Shown: piece after piece, positions 8,599 to 14,922 of the stretch | Layout of the letters: the number at the start of each line of letters is the position of its first letter | Numbering within the stretch: position 1 is the stretch's first letter | NCBI GenBank assembly: GCA_947501565.1 | Contig: CANMWJ010000020.1 | Span: 1 to 64,000, forward strand | Direction of reading: 5' to 3' | Source of the DNA: an uncultured Marinobacterium sp. | Lineage (GTDB): Bacteria > Pseudomonadota > Gammaproteobacteria > Pseudomonadales > Balneatricaceae | DNA length: 64,000 bases | The notes under the pieces: model-generated | Databases searched by the model: none | The model's input: the letters and a program-made list of their open reading frames with translations, nothing else | What the model was told of the DNA's origin: nothing | Program-made: the position numbers and the translations under genes

Positions 8599-9147
8599 TC
8601 AATGGATCATGCCTGACTCATCGTCGCCGTTCATCCGCTGCCTAAGCTGCTCCTTTGTGGCCTCTACATCTTCATCAGACATCACTTTGATTGTCAGCTC
8701 TGGCAGGTCGTCTTCGGTATTAGTGAGGCTATCAGCACCTGTTGCCACTCTGCCCACCTTCTGTACTGTGACAAGTGCGCTGGACGCTGAGTTAAGCGCC
8801 CTGAGGTTTGAGGCGATCTGTTCCGGGTCAGTCATATCCAGACGAATCATACCTTCGGTGATCTTCTCCCGGATGATCTGACCCAACACCAGGTCATCAG
8901 CCACCAGCATTGCTGCCTTCGATTGCAACTCTCTATCGTCCGTGATGCGCTCCACCAACTGCTTCCTGCTCTGCTCCACTAACTCATCAGTGATTGCCCC
9001 CTTCTGGCCGCTGAAGCGCTTGCAGATACGAGAGATGGTGCTGATCGACACCCCCGTCTCTATAGCGATAACGGCCCGGGTCGCTCCGATACTACGTAAC
9101 GCCAGAACTTGCTTAATCTGGCTTAGTGTCGTGTGCTTGCCTGGCAT
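8599..9147 (-). CDS. Helix-turn-helix protein, possibly a small terminase subunit
   Basis: A 182-residue protein. Residues about 5-45 form a homeodomain-like helix-turn-helix (IKQVLALRSIGATRAVIAIETGVSISTISRI). A helical middle part and an acidic C-terminus containing LPELTIKVMSDEDVEATKEQ follow. This architecture (N-terminal HTH, helical oligomerisation part, acidic tail) is that of many phage small terminases, but I see no diagnostic motif and a plain regulator is possible. It lies 8 nt after the next gene upstream and 152 nt before rep, all leftward. Confidence 0.45.
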   Translation of the reverse strand: MPGKHTTLSQIKQVLALRSIGATRAVIAIETGVSISTISRICKRFSGQKGAITDELVEQSRKQLVERITDDRELQSKAAMLVADDLVLGQIIREKITEGMIRLDMTDPEQIASNLRALNSASSALVTVQKVGRVATGADSLTNTEDDLPELTIKVMSDEDVEATKEQLRQRMNGDDESGMIH

Positions 9148-9155
9148 AGCTCACC

Positions 9156-9536
9156 TCACTCCGCTTCTGAAAGGTCAGATGCGATCTTTAACAGCAAGTG
9201 TTCCAGGCTTCCACCTTCATACATGAGCCTTAGAGCCTGATGTTTGTAGAGCTCCACCTGCTCTGGGCGGGTCTCTGCAATGTGTTGCAATGCCTGATCT
9301 AGCTGCTGCAGCTGCTTCAGCGCTCCTCCCAAAATGCCGCCCATGATCTCTGTCCTAGTCGTGCTGTAAGCCTCAGCTAGTTCCGAGAACGCCTGCAGAT
9401 CGTCCTGAGACATCTTCAGGTAAGCATCTTGTTGATTGGAAGCCTTCTGTCTTGCTCTCTGTGCTCGCTTCCTCTCGGCTGCACTCATGGCCTTGTCACC
9501 TATTGGTTTGCGGCCTGGCTTGGCTTTTTCTGACAT
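9156..9536 (-). CDS. Small basic DNA-binding-like protein of the element
   Basis: A 126-residue protein with a very basic N-terminus (KPGRKPIGDKAMSAAERKRAQRARQK), then a helical part ending in an acidic tail. Such AERKRAQRAR starts are frequent in small phage and plasmid regulators, some of the ribbon-helix-helix type. No specific function can be given. It is divergent from the serine recombinase at 9676, and a 14-nt palindrome lies between them. First gene of the leftward string that continues to rep. Confidence 0.5.
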   Translation of the reverse strand: MSEKAKPGRKPIGDKAMSAAERKRAQRARQKASNQQDAYLKMSQDDLQAFSELAEAYSTTRTEIMGGILGGALKQLQQLDQALQHIAETRPEQVELYKHQALRLMYEGGSLEHLLLKIASDLSEAE

Positions 9537-9577
9537 TTAGTCTTCTCCATAGCAGTTATGCTCCCATTATATTAATT

Positions 9578-9591
9578 CGTGACTTGTCACG
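9578..9591. promoter_or_regulatory. Palindromic candidate operator between divergent genes
   Basis: CGTGAC-TT-GTCACG is a perfect palindrome between the leftward small basic protein (start 9536) and the rightward serine recombinase (start 9676). A TTGTCA within it can act as a -35, with TATAAG 15 nt later for the rightward gene, so a protein bound here could repress it. The binding protein is unknown. Confidence 0.45.
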
Positions 9592-9675
9592 CAAATATAA
9601 GCATTATAAGCTACATGCAACAGTCACAACGAACGTAGTCGTTTGTTGCACCAGAAAAGCCAGAGAAAAGTACTC

Positions 9676-10332
9676 ATGAAATACGTGGTATATCGTAGGG
9701 TCAGCACTAGGGGACAGGGAGAGAGCGGTCTAGGTTTAGAAGCTCAAGACCGCGACATCAGTTTGTATTTCAATCAGCACAAAGAAGGTGAAGACTATGA
9801 AGTGATCGGCTCCTTTACCGACATTGAAAGCGGCAAAGCTGGTGTTGATCGCCCAGAATTTAACAAAGCAGTCGAGCTAGCAACGAAAGAGAAAGCGCGG
9901 CTGCTTGTAGCCAAGTTAGACCGAATCAGTCGTGATGTTGAGACAATTGCTGGACTGAATAAGAGGGTCGAATTAAAGGTTGCCTGCATGCCCCATGCTG
10001 ATAATTTTCAGCTGTACATATTTGCAGCCCTTGCTGAGCAGGAGAGAGAGTTTATCAGTCAGCGCACAAGGGCCGCCCTCGCATCAGCCAAAGAACGCGG
10101 ATCGAAGCTAGGCGGCTTACGCGATAAAACCGGGGCTCGAAATAAAGCAAAAGCAGACAAAGCAAAGCTGCGAGCAGAACAGCTGCGCGAAGTTGTAAGC
10201 CCTATGAGAGAACTGGGCAAGAGCACTCGACAGATTGCTGCAGCATTAAATGCTAGTGGCTTTCGTACAGAGAGAGGGGCAGAGTATCAGTCCGCGCAGG
10301 TCAGCCGCATATTGAAGCGGCTAGAGATATAG
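9676..10332 (+). CDS. Serine recombinase of the resolvase/invertase family
   Basis: A 218-residue site-specific recombinase. The N-terminal catalytic domain has YRRVSTRGQ with the nucleophile serine at about residue 10, LVAKLDRISRD, and the FAALAEQEREFISQRTRAAL helix of resolvases. The C-terminus (about 165-218) is a helix-turn-helix (STRQIAAALNASGFRTERG). I start at the ATG at 9676, directly before the catalytic strand, not at 9643. It is the only rightward gene of the element. It could resolve multimers, invert a segment, or take part in mobility beside the tyrosine integrase. Confidence 0.85.
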   Translation: MKYVVYRRVSTRGQGESGLGLEAQDRDISLYFNQHKEGEDYEVIGSFTDIESGKAGVDRPEFNKAVELATKEKARLLVAKLDRISRDVETIAGLNKRVELKVACMPHADNFQLYIFAALAEQEREFISQRTRAALASAKERGSKLGGLRDKTGARNKAKADKAKLRAEQLREVVSPMRELGKSTRQIAAALNASGFRTERGAEYQSAQVSRILKRLEI

Positions 10333-10342
10333 ATAGTTAGGG

Positions 10343-10372
10343 TAGATGCCTCCATAAACACAGAGGCATCTA
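10343..10372. terminator. Hairpin between convergent recombinase and immA genes
   Basis: TAGATGCCTC pairs with GAGGCATCTA around a 10-nt loop, midway between two convergent stop codons. T runs are weak, so the efficiency as a terminator is uncertain. Confidence 0.55.
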
Positions 10373-10384
10373 TTAGATGGCCAA

Positions 10385-10873
10385 TTAAACCAGGCGCAAG
10401 GAGCGCAGGCGAATACTCATAGCAGCCTCAGACACAGAAAAGTGTTGGGCCAGGTGAAACACAGAAGGGTTTGCTTCATAAGCTGCTCGAACCTGTCCAG
10501 CAGGCATCAGCAGACTAGCAGCGAACTGATTAGCCTCCGTCTCATGACGAGGCTTAATGTTCGTATTGTTGAAGTTGCCTTTTGACTCACTACGATACGC
10601 TTTATTGTCATCCACGCCCTTCCCAATCAGCATACGGTGCAGCATGTAGTGCCCCAACTCGTGCGCAATTGTAAAGCGCTGGCGCGTTTTAGCGTGTGAA
10701 GCGTTCACTCGAATGATAAAGGAACCATCCTCACGCTTCTCCAGCTCGCCAGAAATATCACGGTGAAGCTCATAAGAGCGCTCTAGCGTAATATTTAAAT
10801 CACCAAGCAGTTCTTCCAAATCCACTGGAGTAGAGGATTTATAATGTTCAATGATTGTTGCTTCGCAAGTCAT
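10385..10873 (-). CDS. ImmA/IrrE-family zinc metalloprotease
   Basis: A 162-residue protein with the HELGH zinc motif at residues 71-75 (TIAHELGHYMLH), the downstream glutamate helix (RHETEANQFAASLLMP) and a small C-terminal helical part. Family members cleave repressors or toxin partners in mobile elements. Here the partner gene is not an HTH repressor but the membrane protein immediately upstream. The ATG overlaps that gene's stop (ATGA) and has a GGAGG site, so they are co-translated. The substrate is unknown. Confidence 0.85.
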   Translation of the reverse strand: MTCEATIIEHYKSSTPVDLEELLGDLNITLERSYELHRDISGELEKREDGSFIIRVNASHAKTRQRFTIAHELGHYMLHRMLIGKGVDDNKAYRSESKGNFNNTNIKPRHETEANQFAASLLMPAGQVRAAYEANPSVFHLAQHFSVSEAAMSIRLRSLRLV

Positions 10874-11379
10874 ACGTCATCCTCCATGCTTTTGGCTATT
10901 TCATCACTGTCTTCAGCAGATATGTCAGTCGCCCCTAGTAGCTCCTGATACACCCTCATCTGCTGTTCCATCTGTAACCAGCCTTCCGCCAGCTTTTTAT
11001 CAATCCGATCTTGTATAGAGTCTTTATAGTCTTTTATAAGCTCATTTACTTGCTGCTCAGATACCTCACGAGCAGTCGATCTGGCTTCAATTTCAGCTTT
11101 TTCCTTAGTGAAAAGTAAACTAAAAATAGCCAGAAGACCAATTCCTGCCCCCAGGATCGCCAAAGCCGTTGCGACCCAGTCTAGTCGACCAAGCTGCACC
11201 GCGATGTTAATTACGTCCGGGTTTTTGCTACATTCTTTGGCATTTTCATCGCACACTTCCTTATAAACGACTTCGATGGGAAGACTTTCCAATGAGTCTG
11301 TAGCCCATAGAAATATGGACCCCACAATCACAATGACCCAGAGGACTAAACTGGCATACGCAGCAAAACGGTGGCTCAA
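10870..11379 (-). CDS. Two-helix membrane protein with coiled coil, partner of ImmA
   Basis: A 169-residue protein. Transmembrane helices lie at about 8-28 and 69-90, with a short loop between that holds two cysteines. A helical, charged cytoplasmic tail (about 92-150, EKAEIEARSTAREVSEQQVNELIK) follows and ends acidic. The start is a TTG at 11379 with a GGGAG site. I do not recognise the family. Co-translation with an ImmA-type protease inside a mobile element suggests a regulated membrane effector or an immunity function; this is inference. Confidence 0.6.
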   Translation of the reverse strand: MSHRFAAYASLVLWVIVIVGSIFLWATDSLESLPIEVVYKEVCDENAKECSKNPDVINIAVQLGRLDWVATALAILGAGIGLLAIFSLLFTKEKAEIEARSTAREVSEQQVNELIKDYKDSIQDRIDKKLAEGWLQMEQQMRVYQELLGATDISAEDSDEIAKSMEDDV

Positions 11380-11405
11380 GATTAACTCCCTATAATCCGG
11401 CGCGA

Positions 11406-11453
11406 ATTCTATAGACTGTAATTAGTGCTGTCTATCATTTAAACAGCATTAAT
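11406..11453 (-). promoter_or_regulatory. Promoter and overlapping inverted-repeat operator for the membrane protein-immA pair
   Basis: Leftward TAGACA (11429-11434) and TAGAAT (11406-11411) are spaced 17 nt, followed by a GCGCC discriminator. An inverted repeat, ATTAGTGCTGT (11421-11431) and ACAGCATTAAT (11443-11453), matches at 10 of 11 positions and covers the -35. A repressor bound there would shut the promoter; which one is unknown. Confidence 0.55.
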
Positions 11454-11458
11454 TGAGG

Positions 11459-13072
11459 TCAGGGTATCAACTCTACAATCCGCTGCATATCATCCATTGA
11501 TCCATTTTTTAGATAATATTTTTCAGTCGTGTTCACCAACGCAGCTTTATCTGCTTGATCAAAATGCCCAACGAAGTACGCAATTTCCGGCTGTGCCAAA
11601 CCGTGTTCACTTAGCTTATTGATAAATCGGTGACGAAGGGAATACGTAACCACCTTACCTTTTTCGTATACACCCAACTCCTTTAGGGCTTTAGTGACGG
11701 CGGTACTCAGATTACTGATGACGCTGTCCTCCATCCCAGGTGGCCGCGCATTAAACAAATAAGCCTGCCCTGTGCGCTTTGCCTTTTCCCAGTGGTCCAG
11801 TATCCGCCACTCCAGTAGCTGACTGTGAATAGGCACTTTACGCTTCGAGTTGGGATTCTTCACTTTCCGAAGGAGTACATCTTCGCCATCAACAACGGTA
11901 AGTTCGTCGCAGAATACGAAGCAGTAAATACCAGTATCAGCATCTTTTTGGATACCATTTGGTGTCAGCCAAACTGCTTCAGAGTTTCGGCAACCAGAAT
12001 ACGCCATGATGGCGGGCATCCAGAACTTTTGTGAGTTGGTTGGATGCTCAATAAACCCCCTTATTGACTCCAACTGCAGCAAACTCTTGGCTTGCTCATC
12101 AGTTAACACCTTCCTCTTAGAGTCACTTCTTTCCACAGCATATTGCTTAGGGGCCAGAATTGCGTCGCTTAAGGAATCAAACCCCTTACTAATCCCATAC
12201 TCTGAGAAAGCCCACGTCACAAACTTGTCCAGCTGTAGCAGTTTATCCTTGGCTCCATCTGCGTTGATTCGAGCGCCATCAGATTCGAAAAACACGTTCA
12301 TCGGCAGCGTTGCACACGGATCTTCAGCATTCGATATGCGATTCTTCTTGAACACATCTGCTGCCGATCGCAGCATAAGATCATAGAACTCCGCACCAAC
12401 CTGCGGCGATATTCGCTGCAACGGTCTATCACCGACTAAGCCCATGAAATAGCGAAACGAAGACAAGTAACGATTCTTGGCTCTGTTAGACATGTGCCCA
12501 TCAGCAAGCATCACTCGTGCCATATAGGCCTGTATCGCCTCAGAAACCAACACCGGGGCTGTTTTCTCTTCCTCCGTCATTAGGCTGCCTATTGGCAAAC
12601 CACGCTCTAACTCCATTTTACGAGCTTCAGAGCGCAAGATTGCCAACCGTCGCTCTTCTTCAAGCTCCTGCTGAACTTTTATTGCCCGGAACTCTAACCT
12701 TCCCCTTGCCTCTCTACGAAGAGCCTCTTCGGTAGGAGGGATATTACCTTCCGCTTCACTCGCAAAGATCCCAGGCTCTATACCCAATAACGAAGCGCTG
12801 GTGGACGCTTCTAGTTCTGCCAGTATTTGGTCTTCCAGCTCTTCGCTGATGTCGTGGTAGTTGTCGCTCATGATTGCCTTAAATAGTGCATCAAAGCGTA
12901 CGCGCCAATAAGCAGCCCTTTTCAAGGCTTCTCTGCGGCACCTGGTACGCAATGACCTTCTTACCTCTCTACGGCGAACTCCTGCGGTGGAGACAACCTT
13001 ACTAGGTATCACCAAACGGAAATACCAGATGCCGTGTCTGCTCAAATAGCAGTTAGCCAAATGCGCCTTCAT
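11459..13072 (-). CDS. Tyrosine recombinase (integrase) of the element
   Basis: A 537-residue integrase next to attR. The N-terminus (LSRHGIWYFRLVIP) is of the DUF6538 type found in large integrases. A core-binding domain follows, then the catalytic domain with Arg I in SGCRNSEAVWL, Arg II in YSLRHRF (R480), His in VGHF (H503) and a nucleophile tyrosine at about 519-520 (EKYYL). The usual box II histidine is replaced by Tyr477, a variation seen in some active members. It should cut the 17-bp cores at 7067 and 13171. No excisionase is recognisable. Confidence 0.9.
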   Translation of the reverse strand: MKAHLANCYLSRHGIWYFRLVIPSKVVSTAGVRRREVRRSLRTRCRREALKRAAYWRVRFDALFKAIMSDNYHDISEELEDQILAELEASTSASLLGIEPGIFASEAEGNIPPTEEALRREARGRLEFRAIKVQQELEEERRLAILRSEARKMELERGLPIGSLMTEEEKTAPVLVSEAIQAYMARVMLADGHMSNRAKNRYLSSFRYFMGLVGDRPLQRISPQVGAEFYDLMLRSAADVFKKNRISNAEDPCATLPMNVFFESDGARINADGAKDKLLQLDKFVTWAFSEYGISKGFDSLSDAILAPKQYAVERSDSKRKVLTDEQAKSLLQLESIRGFIEHPTNSQKFWMPAIMAYSGCRNSEAVWLTPNGIQKDADTGIYCFVFCDELTVVDGEDVLLRKVKNPNSKRKVPIHSQLLEWRILDHWEKAKRTGQAYLFNARPPGMEDSVISNLSTAVTKALKELGVYEKGKVVTYSLRHRFINKLSEHGLAQPEIAYFVGHFDQADKAALVNTTEKYYLKNGSMDDMQRIVELIP

Positions 13073-13136
13073 TAAAACACTCCTCTACACTGCCCACCAC
13101 CGGAACAAAAAGTGGCACACTTTAGACGCAAGGAGC

Positions 13137-13158
13137 TATAACCTATTGATTTCAATAG
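13137..13158. repeat. Subterminal 12-nt repeat (right copy) with adjoining palindrome
   Basis: TATAACCTATTG (13137-13148) repeats the sequence at 7107-7118. It overlaps a perfect inverted repeat CTATTGA-TT-TCAATAG (13143-13158) that the left end lacks. Probable integrase or accessory protein binding region. Confidence 0.5.
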
Positions 13159-13169
13159 ATTTAAGGCAC

Positions 13170-13200
13170 AAAAAAAGGCAGCCTAAGCTGCCTTTCTTTA
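13170..13200 (-). terminator. Terminator of cytochrome c4, site of integration
   Basis: Read leftward, GGCAGC-TTAG-GCTGCC is followed by seven T. It lies about 20 nt after the cytochrome c4 stop. Its left half is the attR core. Confidence 0.85.
13171..13187. repeat. attR: right copy of the 17-bp core direct repeat
   Basis: AAAAAAGGCAGCCTAAG, identical to 7067-7083. It forms half of the cytochrome c4 terminator hairpin, so integration leaves that terminator intact on this side. Confidence 0.85.
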
Positions 13201-13218
13201 ATCAAAGCTGAACCGTGC

Positions 13219-13821
13219 TTAGTTCAGACCCTGAATGTACTGAGATACAGCTTTGATCTCTGCATCACTCATCTTAGCAGCGATGTCGCGCATCATCTTG
13301 TTAGGATCGTTGTCACGCTCAGCGTTGCGGAACATCTTCAGCTGTTTCTCAACGTAAGCTGCGTGCTGACCGCCAACTGCTGGGAATGCAGCAGATGCGT
13401 TACCGGAACCAGTTGGGCTGTGACAAGCAGTACAAGCAGCTACACCTTTAGCTGCGATACCTGCACGGTAGATTTTCTGACCTGCTTCTACCTGATCTGC
13501 AGCCGCGTGACCTACGGAACCCGCCTGCTTCGCGAAGTATGCCGCGATATCAGCCAGATCCTGATCACTCAGGTTAGTCAGCATACCGGTCATCTCTACA
13601 ACCTGGCGTGCGCCTGATTTGATCTCTTTCATCTGCTTAAGCAGGTATTTTTCATTCTGGCCGGCCAGCTTAGGGAAGTTAGCCATAGCACTGTTGCCAT
13701 CGGCTGCGTGACAAGCGGCACATACTGCGGTTTTAGCTTTTCCTGCAGCGGCATCACCGGCTGCATGAGCTACACCAGTAATACCCAGGGTCAACAGCAT
13801 GCTGATCAGTAGTTTATTCAT
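13219..13821 (-). CDS. Periplasmic dihaem cytochrome c4
   Basis: A 200-residue precursor with a signal peptide (MNKLLISMLLTLGITGVAHA) and two similar cytochrome c domains. Haem motifs are CAACH in the first half and CTACH in the second, with distal methionines in the MTGMLTNLSDQDL and NKMMRDIAAKMSDAE regions. Cytochrome c4 passes electrons to terminal oxidases at the inner membrane. The gene lies next to dsbA and engB in Pseudomonas too; here the mobile element has been inserted between it and dsbA. Confidence 0.94.
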   Translation of the reverse strand: MNKLLISMLLTLGITGVAHAAGDAAAGKAKTAVCAACHAADGNSAMANFPKLAGQNEKYLLKQMKEIKSGARQVVEMTGMLTNLSDQDLADIAAYFAKQAGSVGHAAADQVEAGQKIYRAGIAAKGVAACTACHSPTGSGNASAAFPAVGGQHAAYVEKQLKMFRNAERDNDPNKMMRDIAAKMSDAEIKAVSQYIQGLN

Positions 13822-14032
13822 CGACGAGAACCCAGACTCTTGATTTTTTAATAAGTTTTATTGCGATCGCCGGCTGTATTTCCAGATACAAACCCACGTT
13901 CGACAGAACCTCACTTGCCTGCGACACTAGAGCCTTTGCCTTATCGCAGGTAAAATTTGGCGCAATTATAACCTAATATCCATACAAACTGGAACGGCAA
14001 TATCCGCTCCTACAACACGCGAACCCGTACCC

Positions 14033-14722
14033 ATGTCAACAAATGCCTCTCCTATTCGCTACAACTCGGCACGTTTTAATAAAAGTGCTGCCAAACTTCA
14101 CCAGTGTCCGGAGGATATCGGTGCAGAGGTCGCGTTTGCCGGTCGCTCCAATGCAGGTAAATCCAGCGCGATCAACACACTGACCAACAACTCAAAACTG
14201 GCCAGAACCTCGAAAACACCGGGCCGTACGCAGTTGATCAACTTTTTTGACCTCAATGTTGAGGGCGCACGTATTGTCGATCTGCCGGGTTACGGTTTCG
14301 CCAAAGTACCGCTGGAGATGAAGCTGCACTGGCAGAAACACCTGGACGATTACCTACAGAAACGTGCCTGTCTGCAGGGTGTTGTACTGGTGATGGACAT
14401 CCGTCATCCGATGAAAGAGTTCGACCAAATGATGATACAGTGGTGCCAGAACACCGGCATGCCACTGCACGTTCTGCTGACTAAAGCGGACAAACTGAAG
14501 AAAGGGCCGGCGCAAAGCACCATGCTGAAGCTGAAGAAAGAGCTGAAAGCGGAGCTGGGCGACAATGTCAGCGTGCAGATCTTCTCAGCGCTGAAAAAAC
14601 AGGGTGTCGATCAACTGCAGCAGCGTCTGGACAGCTGGCTGATGGATGGCCTTGCAGCCAACGAAGAGGCCGATGAGATGGATGGATTCGATGAGAACTA
14701 CGATGAGTTCGGTGAGGAATAA
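14033..14722 (+). CDS. engB: Ribosome biogenesis GTPase EngB (YihA/YsxC)
   Basis: Essential GTPase that acts in assembly of the large ribosomal subunit. In 229 residues it has G1 [10 protein letters not shown]2 [13 protein letters not shown]3 DLPGYGFA and G4 TKADKLKK. The C-terminus has an acidic extension of about 25 residues (E, D and G rich). It is convergent with polA, the same arrangement as in E. coli and Pseudomonas, and divergent from cytochrome c4 with about 210 nt between. Confidence 0.95.
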   Translation: MSTNASPIRYNSARFNKSAAKLHQCPEDIGAEVAFAGRSNAGKSSAINTLTNNSKLARTSKTPGRTQLINFFDLNVEGARIVDLPGYGFAKVPLEMKLHWQKHLDDYLQKRACLQGVVLVMDIRHPMKEFDQMMIQWCQNTGMPLHVLLTKADKLKKGPAQSTMLKLKKELKAELGDNVSVQIFSALKKQGVDQLQQRLDSWLMDGLAANEEADEMDGFDENYDEFGEE

Positions 14723-14742
14723 CCAAACCTGACAAGCGCCAG

Positions 14743-14857
14743 ATAAAAAGAAGCCCTGGATACCTGGAAGGGGAACAAGGGGATATCACAGGGCTTCAAC
14801 GCATGCTTGTTATAAAGAGCCACAACCATGGCACAGTCTACGTGTAACGTGACTCTC
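14743..14857 (-). ncRNA. Candidate trans-acting sRNA in the Spot42/ErsA position
   Basis: Between the convergent engB and polA, read in the polA direction. A sigma-E-like promoter GAACTT (14884-14889)-N16-TCACA (14863-14867) predicts a start near 14857. The RNA would end in the hairpin GAAGCCCTG/CAGGGCTTC (14750-14797), directly followed by five T. The 30-nt loop is rich in C (UCCCCUUGUUCCCCUUCC), a typical seed against Shine-Dalgarno sequences. Length is about 115 nt. Spot 42 (E. coli) and the envelope-stress sRNA ErsA (P. aeruginosa) are encoded at this position. No expression data. Confidence 0.55.
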
Positions 14858-14862
14858 AATTG

Positions 14863-14889
14863 TGTGACTGGGGTGAAACTTAAAAGTTC
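14863..14889 (-). promoter_or_regulatory. Sigma-E/AlgU-like promoter for the candidate sRNA
   Basis: GAACTT at 14884-14889 (minus strand) matches the ECF envelope-stress -35 exactly. TCACA lies 16 nt later at 14863-14867 against a TCTGA/TCAAA consensus. The -35 also falls inside a small inverted repeat (GGTGAA...TTCACC), so a chance match cannot be excluded. Confidence 0.45.
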
Positions 14890-14922
14890 ACCTCAGTACA
14901 AAATTAAACCAGATTAAATTTA

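Larger units (their letters stand above)
7067..13187. mobile_element. 6.1-kb integrative element in the cytochrome c4 terminator
   Basis: Bounded by a 17-bp direct repeat, it carries rep, two small DNA-binding genes, a serine recombinase, ImmA, a membrane protein and a tyrosine integrase next to attR. It looks lower in GC and in codon bias than the flanks. Joining 7066 to 13171 restores a continuous dsbA / cytochrome c4 region, the arrangement seen in Pseudomonas. No capsid, tail or conjugation genes are present, so it is more like a phage satellite or integrated small replicon than a complete phage. Confidence 0.88.

Noticed and set aside
11428-11447. LexA box in the element (CTGT...ACAG)
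   Set aside because: The spacer is 11 nt and not 8, so it does not fit the LexA operator; it belongs to a longer inverted repeat.
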